28,850 bases of DNA from Saccoglossus kowalevskii (lineage: Eukaryota; Hemichordata; Enteropneusta; Harrimaniidae), in assembly GCF_000003605.2 (NCBI RefSeq), contig NW_003126885.1:314219-343068 (forward strand). Direction: 5' to 3'. The position numbers and the translations under genes were made by a program. The notes beneath the pieces are model-generated. The model did no database searches. It saw nothing but the letters and a program-made list of their open reading frames with translations, and was not told where the DNA came from. Shown here piece by piece: positions 1-11,430 of this stretch. Every line of letters begins with the position of its first letter. Position 1 is the stretch's first letter.

Positions 1-1810
1 CGTGTAGCGTGTTTTTGAAATTAGGTGCGACTAATATTTAGACTGGAGATTTTTGTGTGGCGTGTTTTGGATTGAGCTCAAATTGAATGCTTAACATCAT
101 ATTCTAATTGGCGGGCGACAGTGCTTTGTTTAAATTTGAAATCACAGCTAAGATGGACATAAAATATTTCAATTGATACATGATGAATATATTGATAAAA
201 TGGAGCAGCTCTTGGTGTATGGTGACTTCGTGAGGTGAGCTGGAGTAGAATAGGCGTGTTTTATGTTTGAAGGCAAACCTGAGGCGTGTTTAGTGTTCGA
301 AGGTGTCCCCCTTTGGCGGTGTCTCAGTTGTAAGCTGTGTATACAATGTGTCCCTATTCCCATGACCGAATAGCAGCACTAGTGTAGTTTCCGCTTCAAG
401 TCGACTCAGGTAATATTGTCCCTATCCCTGCCACTGCGATATGGTTCATTAAGCAACAAAACCCAATTATATCTGAAAAGTCGATTCGAGGACAAATAAA
501 AAACTCCATGTTTCAGTTGGTGTTTCATCTCAGGCGGTGCTATTAAGGATTATTTGCTGCTTTTGCCGCTTTGACTGCAACCATAGTTGGCTTAGTAGGG
601 GGGGGGGTCTTCGCTGGCAAATCGACACGTACTCTTTCTGACATAGTCACCAACCATGAGTACTAAGTTGTCAGTGTGTTCGTTTGCTCTCCTGTCCGAA
701 TTGTGTAACTTGCGTCTCTTTGTGATGGATGTGAAGTTTACTTTTAAATGTGTTGCCATACCGACAAGTCAATATCCTGAAAGGCCCGGATAAGCGGTCA
801 CTTGGGAGCACAATGTGCGGTTCTCGAGTATGCCAACTTGCCATTCTTAGCAAGAAAATATTGTTTTCAGTTCAATACAAAAGAGAGCCGAAGATAACAA
901 ATAGCTACATTTGCCGTGTGGGAATGGTCAGTTGAATGGAGTCCCTATGTTACATTGGAAAGTGTCATCGTATACGGCGTCACCGCAAAGGCGGGGGCGT
1001 CACCGCAACTCGGACAACTGCACAAAACTTTCAGAATGTCTCACAGGTTTCAGTAAATTCACCAGTGTATATAAACTGTTGTTTCACACACGTGTGTCGA
1101 TTTGCCTGTTTTTTGGCGATATCAAATGAATTGGTCGCTCTCAGATAATATTCGCTTGAAATGATAATTTAGTTTACTCTTTGAACGACTGCACAGCGCC
1201 CGGGGACGTATCAGTATTAAATCTGTTACATTAGTAAAATGTATCCTTGCCCGTGGCGGTAGCATGGTCCCAAAATGACCCCTGCCTCGCCCCATACACC
1301 CTTACCCCGATTCACCGCCGCAGTTTCTGTGTAGTTTGTAGCTGAAATAACTATTCCATAATTTCGGAAACTCAATCGTGCTTTAGATGCGTTTACGTTG
1401 TGTTGATCCCGCAACCGACATCTCACACTACTGCAAGCGACATCTTGCAATATGACACTGTGTTAACATGTACTGTTTTACCGGTTGAGTTTCGGGTTTG
1501 CTTGTATTGTTAAGCAAGAATACACATGAACAAACAGATTGTTGGAGTCCAAACTGTATATCTTTTTACAAATCGTGTGGAACAGTGTTCCCGTTTTTTT
1601 CTATTTAAAAGTGTCGGGATGGTATTTTGCATACTCAGTGCGTATGTTGTATATATTACTGAAATACACACTTTTATCACAGTGCCCTGTTTTTTGACTT
1701 TTTTTCAAAATAAATAAATAAATAATAAAATACAATCGATCAGGTATGTTGACCATACTGAACACCAATAAGTCATTCCAGTGATCTGTGCTACAAAACA
1801 GGCAGCTTAC
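1..1810. other. non-coding DNA, no recognised feature
   Basis: This stretch is comparatively GC-rich for the window. It holds small direct repeats (GGCGTGTTT units near 252-303; GGCGTCACCGCAA at about 977 and 995) and the poly-G run. Short open frames on both strands show no conserved domain. A minus-strand frame at 671-853 has an acceptor-like start and a partial zinc-finger-like string (CRYGNTFKSKLHIHHKE) that lacks the second cysteine. Confidence 0.5.
598..607. repeat. poly-G run
   Basis: Ten consecutive G. A similar run of eleven G lies at 6706-6716; read on the minus strand that one is a C-tract just before a TTGCAG acceptor-like sequence. Confidence 0.9.
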
Positions 1811-1935
1811 CTTGAAGTTTCCTCGCCAACTCTTGGGTCGACAATCGACAAATGATGAGAAACGGTCTATCTTCCCTAAACTCCCTAAACTTGATAAATC
1901 ACGAGTGTCAGGACACAAGGTCTCGTCTGTTACTT
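1811..1935 (-). CDS. orphan internal exon, unknown protein
   Basis: 125 bp between a strong acceptor (tttattttcag) and a strong donor (AAG|gtaagc). Only one frame is open, starting with two bases of a split codon. It encodes 41 residues, from VTDETLCPDTRDLSSLG to DCRPKSWRGNFK. Mixed charged and hydrophobic composition and ordinary codon choice make it look like a real exon of a minus-strand gene whose other exons lie left of the window or are unrecognised. Possible minus-strand donors further right (3082 and 3368, both GTGAGT) could belong to early exons, but the phases could not be connected. I do not recognise the family. Confidence 0.4.
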
Positions 1936-4308
1936 CTGAAAATAAATGACCATGGTCAGAAACGGCTTAAAGCCAGCTTGTACATCAAGGTAATGAACAA
2001 GGTCAGTGGAGTTATTGACTTACCAGCTAACTTGTGGTCAGAAATAGAAAAAAAAAACTTAACGAAGTTGTATGTATAGAAACGGAAATGTTTACTCGCA
2101 CTGAATGTGCGATGGTAGAGCGTGTGGGTAAGTGGTTTAATAGGCTACCTAGCCATACCTACCTAACGTCTTACAAAATCCGAACACTAGTCTAGGTGAA
2201 ACGCAATGAATAGTATGTCCCAGTCACCGAGTCAGCTAACACCCTTCTTGAAAATATCGATGTATTCGACAACACACTGGGGTTTGTTTCTACAGCCCAC
2301 TTATCGTAAAGCACTGTAAACGCTAACGTGAATGAACTTCACCGCTCGACCAATTCGTCGCTCCAAATGAGGCAATGAAGTACATTGTTGTAGATGGCTA
2401 TTTAGAGCAATACAATGACAAAAGTCAAGTACACACGCTCGATTTTACACCCACAGAGGGAAGGGTCAACAGCAACAACACGAACAAAACTACGCGTCTT
2501 AATCACCCTGAATACCGAAGTGACTTCTTGACTGCCCGGGGTCTCAAGCAATCACTGGCTACAAGGCTCTATTGATCACTGTCGTCCCATAGGAGTACCG
2601 ATAGAATGGGCAGGGCGCAGACACGTACACCCCTAAAACGCCGCACAATACAGTACCAAATTACGCTACAACCAGTTGCACACGTTGGATATTAAAAAAA
2701 ATGGGGGCATCTTCTATCGACTAAATCATTGAGTGCGGTTTCCACGGTAACGAAAAGGGGTGTTCTCTTGCTAAAAAAGTATTTTACAAGGCGGGTTTTA
2801 GCAGGCACAATGCTGGGGTTTCAAAGGTCACGCCAGCCAGTAATGTAACGCATTTTAACTCCAGGACAAAAGTAACACGTGCGACACTCAAAACACTGGG
2901 GCTAATAAAATACTGGGAAACGATTAAATGAAGGGACCAATATTACACTATTGTACTAACCACGGCTTAAAATTCCGATTACAAGATGGATTATTATTCT
3001 AAACTTGGTGATTTCGGGCCCAGCAAACCAAATGACGGTGTCAGATTGTAGCAGGGGCGTTGCGTCACGGGTACGACTCACCTTTTGTGGATTTGCATAC
3101 AAAGAACCAATCATAAAAAAAAAATATGACAACTATCTTGGCGTTTGTGTGGTCCCGAAACAAGTATAGGTTTCCCACTCCACTCGACTATGTCTCCGAA
3201 TTTTTTGTTACTGACTACTTGACTCACGTCACCGGAGCCACGGTATTGGTGGAATAAACCATTTCCTTCATCACTGGTGAACGGCGTTTGAAAGTACTTC
3301 GTGATGCGGTCGATCGAAGTAGGGAGCGGCTTTAAAAATTGTGTATATATACCAGTGCGTTCAACTCACCGTGTCGCTGTTAAATAAAGTCCGCAGTCAA
3401 CCCGGAAGGGAAAAGACGAGGAAGAGAAATTACACGGAATCGAGATTTGCGAAATATCTTCATACGTCCGAAATGTCCCATTAAAATGTAGACACCGCAC
3501 GAGTTTAAACTAGTTGGATTTGAATAATTGAAATAGACCACCTACATATGGTTGTTGCAGCTAACGTGGAGGTTTCCCCACGAGGAACAAAAATAAAACA
3601 TCGTCTAAGTTTTGTTACTATTAGCCTCGTTTGTAAAACGAAGGAAACTCAGCCTTAATCAACCAATGCAACGCGAAGAGTGACACACGAATGCATGTAA
3701 CGAAAACAATATCGCGTTATAGATAGATTTGAGTTCTTATTTCATATTTTACCCTCCCCCGCATTTTAGAGTATAATAAGGATGCAGGTTGCAGCCTATC
3801 AGCATGATGTCAGTAATTCACCGATCAATGATATTTTATATGTTTACTTTGAACGCAACCTTTGACCAGTCATACATCATTTTAACATTAAGCGTATGGT
3901 TGAAATTCGTCGTTCTCCAGTTACCATAATTGGGAGTGGACTAGATTATGATTTTGGAGAAAGCCTTAGATTAACACCAGGGATGCGGAAGAGTGAACAT
4001 AATGACAATGGTATATTGCTGTCTTGATGTGGTATTATGGGATTGAATCGATGAACGTTATCATACCAACTGACAATAAATGCATATTTACTTTGTATGC
4101 GTTTATATCGATTTCGATTACTTAATGTGTATTACTGTACATATGATATATGTATATATGAGTTGATATCTACTCTAAGTTGTCGTACTTGAATGACTAT
4201 TAGTAAGTATACCCTATAAGTGTTACGATCTGTCTGTTTTACGGACAAATTAATACGACTTTGACATGTTGATTCGTTAATAATATTAACGACAGTATAT
4301 GATGAGCA

Positions 4309-4310
<2 letters not shown>
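1936..4310. other. non-coding DNA with isolated splice-like signals
   Basis: No recognised gene. On the minus strand GTGAGT donors occur at about 3368 and 3082. The latter follows a short ATG frame, MIGSLYANPQK. A TATATATA motif (3341-3350) and AATAAA (3383) are also present on the plus strand. These could mark early exons of a minus-strand gene ending left of 1811, but nothing ties them together. Confidence 0.4.

Positions 4311-4365
<55 letters not shown>
4311..4365. repeat. (GAT)n / (ATG)n microsatellite, about 18 units
   Basis: A pure trinucleotide run. Read on the minus strand it encodes a polyhistidine stretch in a short open frame, which is an artefact of the repeat. Confidence 0.98.
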
Positions 4366-6044
4366 GGAACCTACATTAGGACACGGTGACATCATTTTTT
4401 TGAAACAGCAAATAGTAAGTACGTCAAAATAAGTTTATTTAGTGGGCAGTAAGAGTTGTTTATTGAAAGGAATCCCTAACTGTCATTTCGGCAACGGTGC
4501 GTGAAATGTAAACGAACCAAATGAACACAAACAACCCAGAAACGGACACCTATCAAACCAGTGAATGAAATAGACAGCGAAATGGAACAGTGAACTGAAC
4601 ACTAAAACTGACCGTAATCTTGTACAGATGCACATACAGGCTATGGACAGAACGAGATCCAGTGAAAACAAATAGGATAGATCGGAAGACATTTTTGATG
4701 GTAAGAACCGGAACAACTGTAATAATAGAATAGTTACAAGTTCTCCTTAATTTCACCCGAACAAAGAGACTTTGATTGGAACTCGAAATGTACCTTGAAA
4801 CAACAACATCCGATGGAAACCATAAACATGTTTAAATCTAAACCTTTAAGAAAGCGGTCCACAAGACGAATTAATGCCCAGTGGCGCGTATGATAGGTCA
4901 ACCACTGAATACACGCTATTACAACAGAATTCGTAATCTTTTTAGAGGAGTGCGTTAAAAAATCCGATGAAAATAACCTTTTAAACAGTGGACAAAATAA
5001 TTACTTAGACAACAAAAACATCTCAATAATAAACATACATACGCAGTGTGTCACTTTTAATTGTCAATCAGCCCGCCACCAAGCTTGTTAAAAACCGAAT
5101 CTACTCCCATTTAATTAAGCAATGACGAAAACAAAACGGGAGCTTAAAACAAATCCCCAAAAATAGCGCTGACAAGAAACAGATTGAAAAAAAGTGAGGT
5201 CAGTCAACAAGTATATCGCATCGAACCGTCCCACTCCCCTCCGTGGAGGACATATGATCCGTGACCCAAGTTTGACGTCCAGTAACTTTACACAAGCGCA
5301 CCTGGCTTGTTAGCTTTACGGGTTGGCATCCTTCCTTCGAATTCGAAACCCATATCACTGCTTCCAGTACTTTCCCACCACTTAACTAGGATTTTAAAAA
5401 CAACTTTACAGTTAAGGGATTTCCTCCTTCATCGAAATTCCACCAAGTCAAAGCATCGCAATAACAGTTAGTATATTTACTGTTTTTAATATGACGACAT
5501 CGTACTTTAAGCAAGAAATACTAACGGACGGAACTTGCTAATAGTTCTCTAATGGATATTAAACTTAAGTGCCATGATTTAACATCGGCACTGTACACGA
5601 ATGTCTATAGCGCGCGTGGATCTGAAGTATCGTTTTGCATACCAAATAAAAAGGTAACTTAATTTTATTATTTTTTTTAAAATAAAAATAGCTCCACAGG
5701 ACCTGTGATGCTAAATATACAATACGAAGCAAATGCCTGCTATCTGCTTACATTATATCATTCAAAACATTGAGGTTACACAGAACACGCAGAATTATCC
5801 AAGTAACCCAGCCCACGAAATCGACATTTCGGAAACTTCAATGCGTTGAGGTGGATAAACAAATATAACGGAGAAACAGGCCGAATGGGAGAAGCTCAAA
5901 CCCTAGAAAACTACCGTTCAATTATTATTATAGTGCCGCACGCTACAGCCCCCCGAGATCATATCGCTTTCGACCAATTACTTTTACTATTAATACAAGT
6001 ACGATCAGGTTAACCTGACGCAAACACTTTAAAAGAAGCCCAAT
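4366..6044. other. non-coding DNA, nothing recognised
   Basis: Moderately AT-rich sequence with only short, low-complexity open frames. No repeat, RNA gene or exon with paired splice sites was seen. Confidence 0.5.
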
Positions 6045-6320
6045 TCAGCCAATGGCGTGTGTGGCGGCTGTTCTGAAAACCAAAAACTAAATTGGCGTTA
6101 TGACCCCAATCTGTTCACACAATTCAATAATTAGCGCCTTAAATCAGGGCAAATGAAAGCACTTTTCTTACGTTTTCACCGTAATTTCTACCAACGTTGC
6201 CATTAGACTAAATGATGACTAAGATCTTCTGTAGTGAATGGTGCCGAGCATGAACGAAACTCACCTTGCCTGGCAGCTCTCTCTCTCTAACCAAGTATAA
6301 GCTTTCTTGACTTCGAAATT
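6045..6320 (-). CDS. possible three-exon 3' end of an unknown minus-strand gene
   Basis: Three short segments, 6320-6265, 6207-6172 and 6072-6045, join in phase. The first has donor AAG|gtgagt, the second AAC|gtaaga, and the third a strong acceptor (tttttggttttcag) before a TGA at 6047-6045. The product starts NFEVKKAYTWLERESCQAS, continues LMATLVEITVKTT and ends AATHAIG. Introns would be 57 and 99 bp. Two consecutive phase matches ending in a stop are suggestive, but exons of 56, 36 and 28 bp can arise by chance. No homologue is recognised and no upstream exon was linked. Confidence 0.22.
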
Positions 6321-7708
6321 CTAATATAACCTATATCATATTCCTGTATATCCCCATCCTTCGGTCACTTGCGTATATGTTCTTCTATGTCGCAGCCCTA
6401 AAGTTTGTATCCAACCCACGCGTGTGTTACTGGCGGAAGCGAGCTTGTACGAGAGCCAAAAAAAAAGTTGCCGTCTAATAAATGTGAATGGCAAAAAAGA
6501 TCGTACAGTCTGTTGCAAGTAACCCAATACTTTTAATTATACGTTGTTTTTTGTGTGTTAAACTCGAAGTAAGATATAGTTACTGGCCTGGCCACTTAAT
6601 ACACAAAGTAACGTATAGCCGACTATCAGCGACCGGCATAAGAGGCATCGGCGGCAAACTACTCGACAGTCCGACGGTGTAGAAAAATCGCCACACCCAC
6701 TGCAAGGGGGGGGGGGTCGTACACTTATATAAACCATTTTTTTTCATGTAAATTCAAAGCTAATGCTACATCAAATGTGATTTTTTTTCGCTGTGACGTG
6801 ATCAGGCTGATTGATTGAGGTCGATCATCAAGTGGATTGATGTGCATCCACCAATCTACTAATTGGGAGACCAGGAGAAAAGAAAAACACGCACCAATGC
6901 GTAAATAACAAGAAGAGTATTTTCAGCTCATGGAATAGTCGCTAAATCAGTCGTTAACGTCTTTAATGGTGGTAATGCTATGCCTATAGTATTACAGACC
7001 TTTGGTTTAATCAGCTTTCTGGTGCAGTGTCACTGTTTTCACAACTAATCGCTTGAAACTTACTCAGAAATTCAAACTTTTAGCCGCGGTCAAAGGTCAA
7101 TGGGGAAAAAACTCTCATCATTGTGTTGATTCGATGACTATTTTTGTTTGTGACATTGTTGTACCAACATTTGTGCGTGGTTGGGTGGGTACTCCTCCAA
7201 CTGTTGTTTGGGGTAAAAATGGGTAAAACAGATTATAGTTTATCATCAACAAATTACATGTACATTGCATGACGCAAGCATTGGTCAACTTATAGCGCCC
7301 TCTCCGACACATCCGAACGCGCGTAACGCAAGTAATATTTTTTGTTTCGGTAAACAAATCGTGTAATGTGACTAATGCATATTTTTTTGTCAATAAGAAG
7401 TCAATTCCTAGTGTATACTTTAAGATAATCCAACTCAGCTGAAAATAAAATTAAGTATACTTTCCGCCTCATACGTGATCGATCATTCAGTACTACGGAA
7501 ATGCACTCATAAGCCTGACGTCACTAAGCATTACGTAATGTGATTAATTATTCATGATGTCATTCTATTCAGACAAACTACTGCAAAAATAAGACTGTAA
7601 CAGAGGGGCGACGTTTGAAATGTTGTCTTGGAGACTAGATTTGAGGCGAATTCGTTTTCCTGACGAAGATGTGACCAAAGCGGGTACAAAATGAAATATC
7701 GTTCTCGT
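6321..7708. other. non-coding DNA; one exon-like stretch at 6584-6699 (minus)
   Basis: On the minus strand a C11 tract plus TTGCAG leads into 116 bp open in two frames at once. One frame ends KWPGQ-stop. Double openness without homology makes coding doubtful. A 20-bp hairpin-like palindrome (GTGGAT...ATCCAC) lies near 6831. The rest shows nothing. Confidence 0.35.
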
Positions 7709-7716
7709 TTGTGCAC

Positions 7717-7842
7717 CAGTGGCGGATCCAGAGGCATGACGATTCATATCATCTGGATTACGCATAGCTTCTCTGCAATTTTCGCTCTGTATATCTTAAG
7801 CGAAGCTTGGCCCCCCAATACATTTTGATGGATCCGCCACTG
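7717..7842. mobile_element. hAT-type MITE, 126 bp
   Basis: The left end CAGTGGCGGATCCA is exactly repeated as the inverse at the right end (14-bp perfect terminal inverted repeats). Identical 8-bp copies of TTGTGCAC flank it at 7709-7716 and 7843-7850. An 8-bp duplication with a CAGTGGCGG-like terminus is typical of the hAT superfamily. The 126-bp interior has no transposase, so it is non-autonomous. The perfect duplication suggests a fairly recent insertion. Confidence 0.85.
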
Positions 7843-7850
7843 TTGTGCAC

Positions 7851-8198
7851 GTTCCCCGACTTTTACGCGCACCCTACGCCGTAAATCATTACTACATTTC
7901 CATTAGATGCGTTCATTACTCAATGACTCAGATTCACGTAGTTTTGAAAAGAAATATTATAATTCTGTTTATGCAAAATAAAATAGCCAGCATTTTTAAA
8001 ACTTTCATCACGTGTGAATTATTCTGGGCCAATTTAATTTTCCGTTGGAGTTTACGAATACTAATTTTTTGATATAATTTTAAAGTGTCGAAATTGTTGT
8101 TCGATTGACGAAGAATATTGTGCGGTGACACACGGTGAACACATTTTATATTATGACTGACCATTAGTGTATTAGTCTTTTTTAATGTAGGGTTAAAC
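7851..8198. other. AT-rich non-coding DNA
   Basis: Open frames on both strands are AT-rich and without recognisable domains. Nothing else was seen before the 11-bp array. Confidence 0.5.
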
Positions 8199-8309
8199 AT
8201 TACAAATGTATTACAAATGTATTACAACTGTATTACAAATATATTACAAATGTATTACAAATATATTACAAATGTATTACAAATGTATTACAAATGTATT
8301 ACAAATGTG
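8199..8309. repeat. 11-bp tandem repeat, about 10 units
   Basis: ATTACAAATGT is repeated with occasional ATA for ATG and one CTG. The period of 11 bp is close to one DNA helical turn. Confidence 0.95.
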
Positions 8310-9054
8310 ACCAAAAAAGCTGATTTGCTGCACTGGGTAAATAGTCGCATACTTGGATACCTGGCGACCGCGTTTTATGTGCGTGGTCATGTGTATGCGA
8401 CATTGACTTCATTTGGTTAAAGATGTATACATATTGCTATCCTCAAATCCAAAAAATGACCTTATCACAGTCTGTAACATATCCACTTGCCGTGTTTTGT
8501 TTATCTGTCCAATTTGTAAGTAGAATACTTGCAAAGTATAACAACCAAAGTATTTCACATGAAGTGTACTTAAATATCGATGAATCGGCCTGTGAAGTTT
8601 GCTCACAATGGGAAATAGTCTTGTAGTCGCCATACCTGTGCTAAGGTGCGTTTTTGTGAAGGGAAATATTAAGCCAAGGCCACTGTCTGGCCAAAATGTG
8701 TTGTTATTTTTCAAAACGGAAAATGGATTTCGTTTTCCCTTAACCGCCATGCATGAATCGAACGTGGGAACTTACATAACTATAACATTCGTCCATTTTA
8801 ATTTATCTTATTAGTCGAAATACGATCGTGCCAAGTACTCAACCTTGAGTTAAGGGTTCGCTAGATTTTGAAGATTAAAGCCTGTTAAACTGTAAATAAA
8901 ACAAGGCTACCTGACATGTCCGACAGATATTTTCACGGCAACTCTCATGTCTTAAAATCACACTATATCGAATGGCGAAGAAGTGAGTAATCCTTGCTAA
9001 CGTAAAACATGAATTCTCGAGCTACACATAAGCCACTGATGACCTCATTCTTAG
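8310..9054. other. non-coding DNA upstream of the 33-bp array
   Basis: Overlapping open frames on both strands (8409-8814) have no recognisable domain. ATGGCGAAGAA with a GTGAGT donor at 8972-8983 and a TTAG acceptor at 9051-9054 is described in the findings. Confidence 0.4.
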
Positions 9055-10660
9055 TATTCATATTCGGGTTGTAAACGGAAACACTTGTATTCATATTCGG
9101 GTTGTAAACGGAAACACTTGTATTCATATTCGGGTTGTAAACGGAAACACTTGTATTCATATTCGGGTTGTAAACGGAAACACTTGTATTCATATTCGGG
9201 TTGTAAACGGAAACACTTGTATTCATATTCGGGTATGTAAACGGAAACACTTGTATTTATATTTAGGTTGTAAACGGAAACACTTGTATTCATATTCGGG
9301 TTGTAAACGGAAACACTTGTATTCATATTCGGGTTGTAAACGGAAACACTTGTATTCATATTCGGGTTGTAAACGGAAACACTTGTATTCATATTCGGGT
9401 TGTAAACGGAAACACTTGTATTCATATTCAGGTTGTAAACGGAAACACTTGTATTCATATTCAGGTTGTAAACGGAAACACTTGTATTCATATTCGGGTT
9501 GTAAACGGAAACACTTGTATTTATATTCAGATTGTGAACGGAAACACTTGTATTCATATTCAGATTGTAAACGGAAACACTTGTATTCATATTCAGATTG
9601 TAAACGGAAACACTTGTATTCATATTCAGATTGTAAACGGAAACACTTGTATTCATATTCGGGTTGTACACGGAAACACTTGTATTTATATTTAGGTTGT
9701 AAACGGAAACACTTGTATTCATATTCGGGTTGTAAACGGAAGCACTTGTATTCATATTCAGATTGTAAACGGAAACACTTGTATTCATATTCGGGTTGTA
9801 AACGGAAATACTTGTATTTATATTTAGGTTGTAAACGGAAACACTTGTATTCATATTCGGGTTGTAAACAGAAGCTCTTGTATTCATATTCAGATTGTAA
9901 ACGGAAACTCTTATATTCATATTCAGGTTGCAAACGGAAACACTTGTATTCATATTCGGGTTGTAAACAGAAGCTCTTGTATTCATATTCAGATTGTAAA
10001 CGGAAACTCTTGTATTCATATTCAGGTTGTAAACGGAAACTCTTGTATTCATATTCAGGCTGTAAACGGAAACTCTTGTATTCATATTCAGGTTGTAAAC
10101 GGAAACACTTGTATCCATATTCGGGTTGTAAACAGATACTCTTGTATTCATTTTCAGGTTGCAAACGGAAACTCTTGTATTCATATTCAGGTTGTAAACG
10201 GAAACTCTTGTATTCATATTCAGGCTGTAAACGGAAACTCTTGTATTCATATTCAGGTTGTAAACGGAAACACTTGTATCCATATTCGGGTTGTAAACAG
10301 ATACTCTTGTATTCATTTTCAGGTTGCAAACGGAAACTCTTGTATTCATATTCAGGTTGCAAACGGAAATTCTTGTATTCATATTCAGGTTGTAAACGGA
10401 AACTCTTGTATTCATATTCAGGTTGCAAACGGAAACACTTGTATTCATATTCGGGTTGTAAACAGAAGCTCTTGTATTTTTATTTAGGTTGTAAACGGAT
10501 ACTCTTGTATTCTTATTCAGGTTGTAAACGGAAACTCTTTTATTCATATTCGGGCTGTAAACAGATGCTCTTGTATTTTATATTCAGGTTGTAAACGGAA
10601 ACAGTTATATCCATATTCGGGTTGTAATCGGAAACTCTTGTATTCATATTCAGGTTGTAA
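9055..10660. repeat. 33-bp minisatellite, about 48 units
   Basis: The unit begins TATTCATATTCGGGTTGTAA and continues ACGGAAACACTTG. The left part (to about 9500) is nearly uniform. The right part carries variants (CAGG or CAGA for CGGG, CTCTTG for CACTTG, AACAGAAG for AACGGAAA) arranged in larger blocks. A 2-bp insertion at about 9235 shifts the frame once. As 33 is a multiple of three, two plus frames (YSYSGCKRKHL, IHIRVVNGNTC) and two minus frames (KCFRLQPEYEY, SVSVYNPNMNT) are open. Each unit holds TTGTAAAC, close to a forkhead core. There is no evidence of a gene product. Confidence 0.97.
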
Positions 10661-10789
10661 TCGCAATGCAGGATATACAGGATAGTATGTTACATTTGAT
10701 TTTCAATAGAGGGCGCTGGTTCGTCGCTGGCAGTACAGTAACAATATAATAACTCTGCCAAATTATTTTGTTTACCATATATCACTGGA

Positions 10790-11066
10790 ATTATTCACAC
10801 GACGGACTACTTCTCTAATATTACTGACATGTATACATACACAATGGACTACTTCTCTAATATTACTGAACTAGTCTCATGTATTCATACACGATGGACT
10901 ACTTTTGTAATATTACTGGACTAGTCACATGTATACATACACAGTGGACTACGTTTCTAATATCACTGAACTAATCACGTGTATCCATACACGATGGTCT
11001 ACTCCTCTAATATTACTGGACTAATCACATGTATCCATACGCGATGCACTACTTCTCTGATATTAC
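10790..11066. repeat. 50-bp minisatellite family, block 1 (about 5 units)
   Basis: The units contain GGACTACTTCTCTAATATTA, then CTGGACTAGTCACATGTAT and CCATACAC. Spacing is about 50 bp and divergence moderate. The same family and orientation recur at 11431-11818 and 14858-15790. Confidence 0.9.
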
Positions 11067-11430
11067 CTGCCCAGTTTTCGTTTGACTGCTATATGATGTC
11101 ACAACTGGGGTGACTCGGGGCAATTTACCACCCTGCTTGCAAAGCTGGGGAAGTTTGGGAAAAAGATAATGAACGACGAAATCGATAAGTGAAAAGATGT
11201 TTAGGTAATTTTCTCAAACATAAAATGCAACTGGGCGTGATTTTAAAATAAATGTTATACATTTTACACGAGTTTCACTCGCATAGCAACGGACCAATAC
11301 GATCACGTGATATTACTTCCCCGGCTTACGTTTGTGTAATCTACTTCCTCGGGGAAACTTTTCGTTGCCATGGGTCACTACTGCCACGTCACTTAGCACA
11401 TCCCCAGAGAGAGACACTAATGCACTCCTG
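11067..11430. other. unique spacer between 50-bp blocks 1 and 2
   Basis: Contains the related strings ATATTACCTGCCCAG (11057) and ATATTACTTCCCCGG (11310), so part of it may be a diverged internal duplication. No gene was seen. Confidence 0.4.

Noticed and set aside
2108-2150. A-box-like GGTAGAGCGTGTGGG as a tRNA or tRNA-derived SINE
   Set aside because: No B box or cloverleaf partner follows.
3341-3400. TATATATA followed by AATAAA as a solo LTR
   Set aside because: No TG...CA boundaries, target duplication or second copy could be seen.
4132-4395. Open frame with a polyhistidine run
   Set aside because: It is produced by the GAT/ATG microsatellite.
9051-10594. Long open frames (about 400-500 codons) on both strands as protein-coding genes
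   Set aside because: They follow only from a 33-bp unit without stops; four frames are open at once and several lack a proper ATG context.
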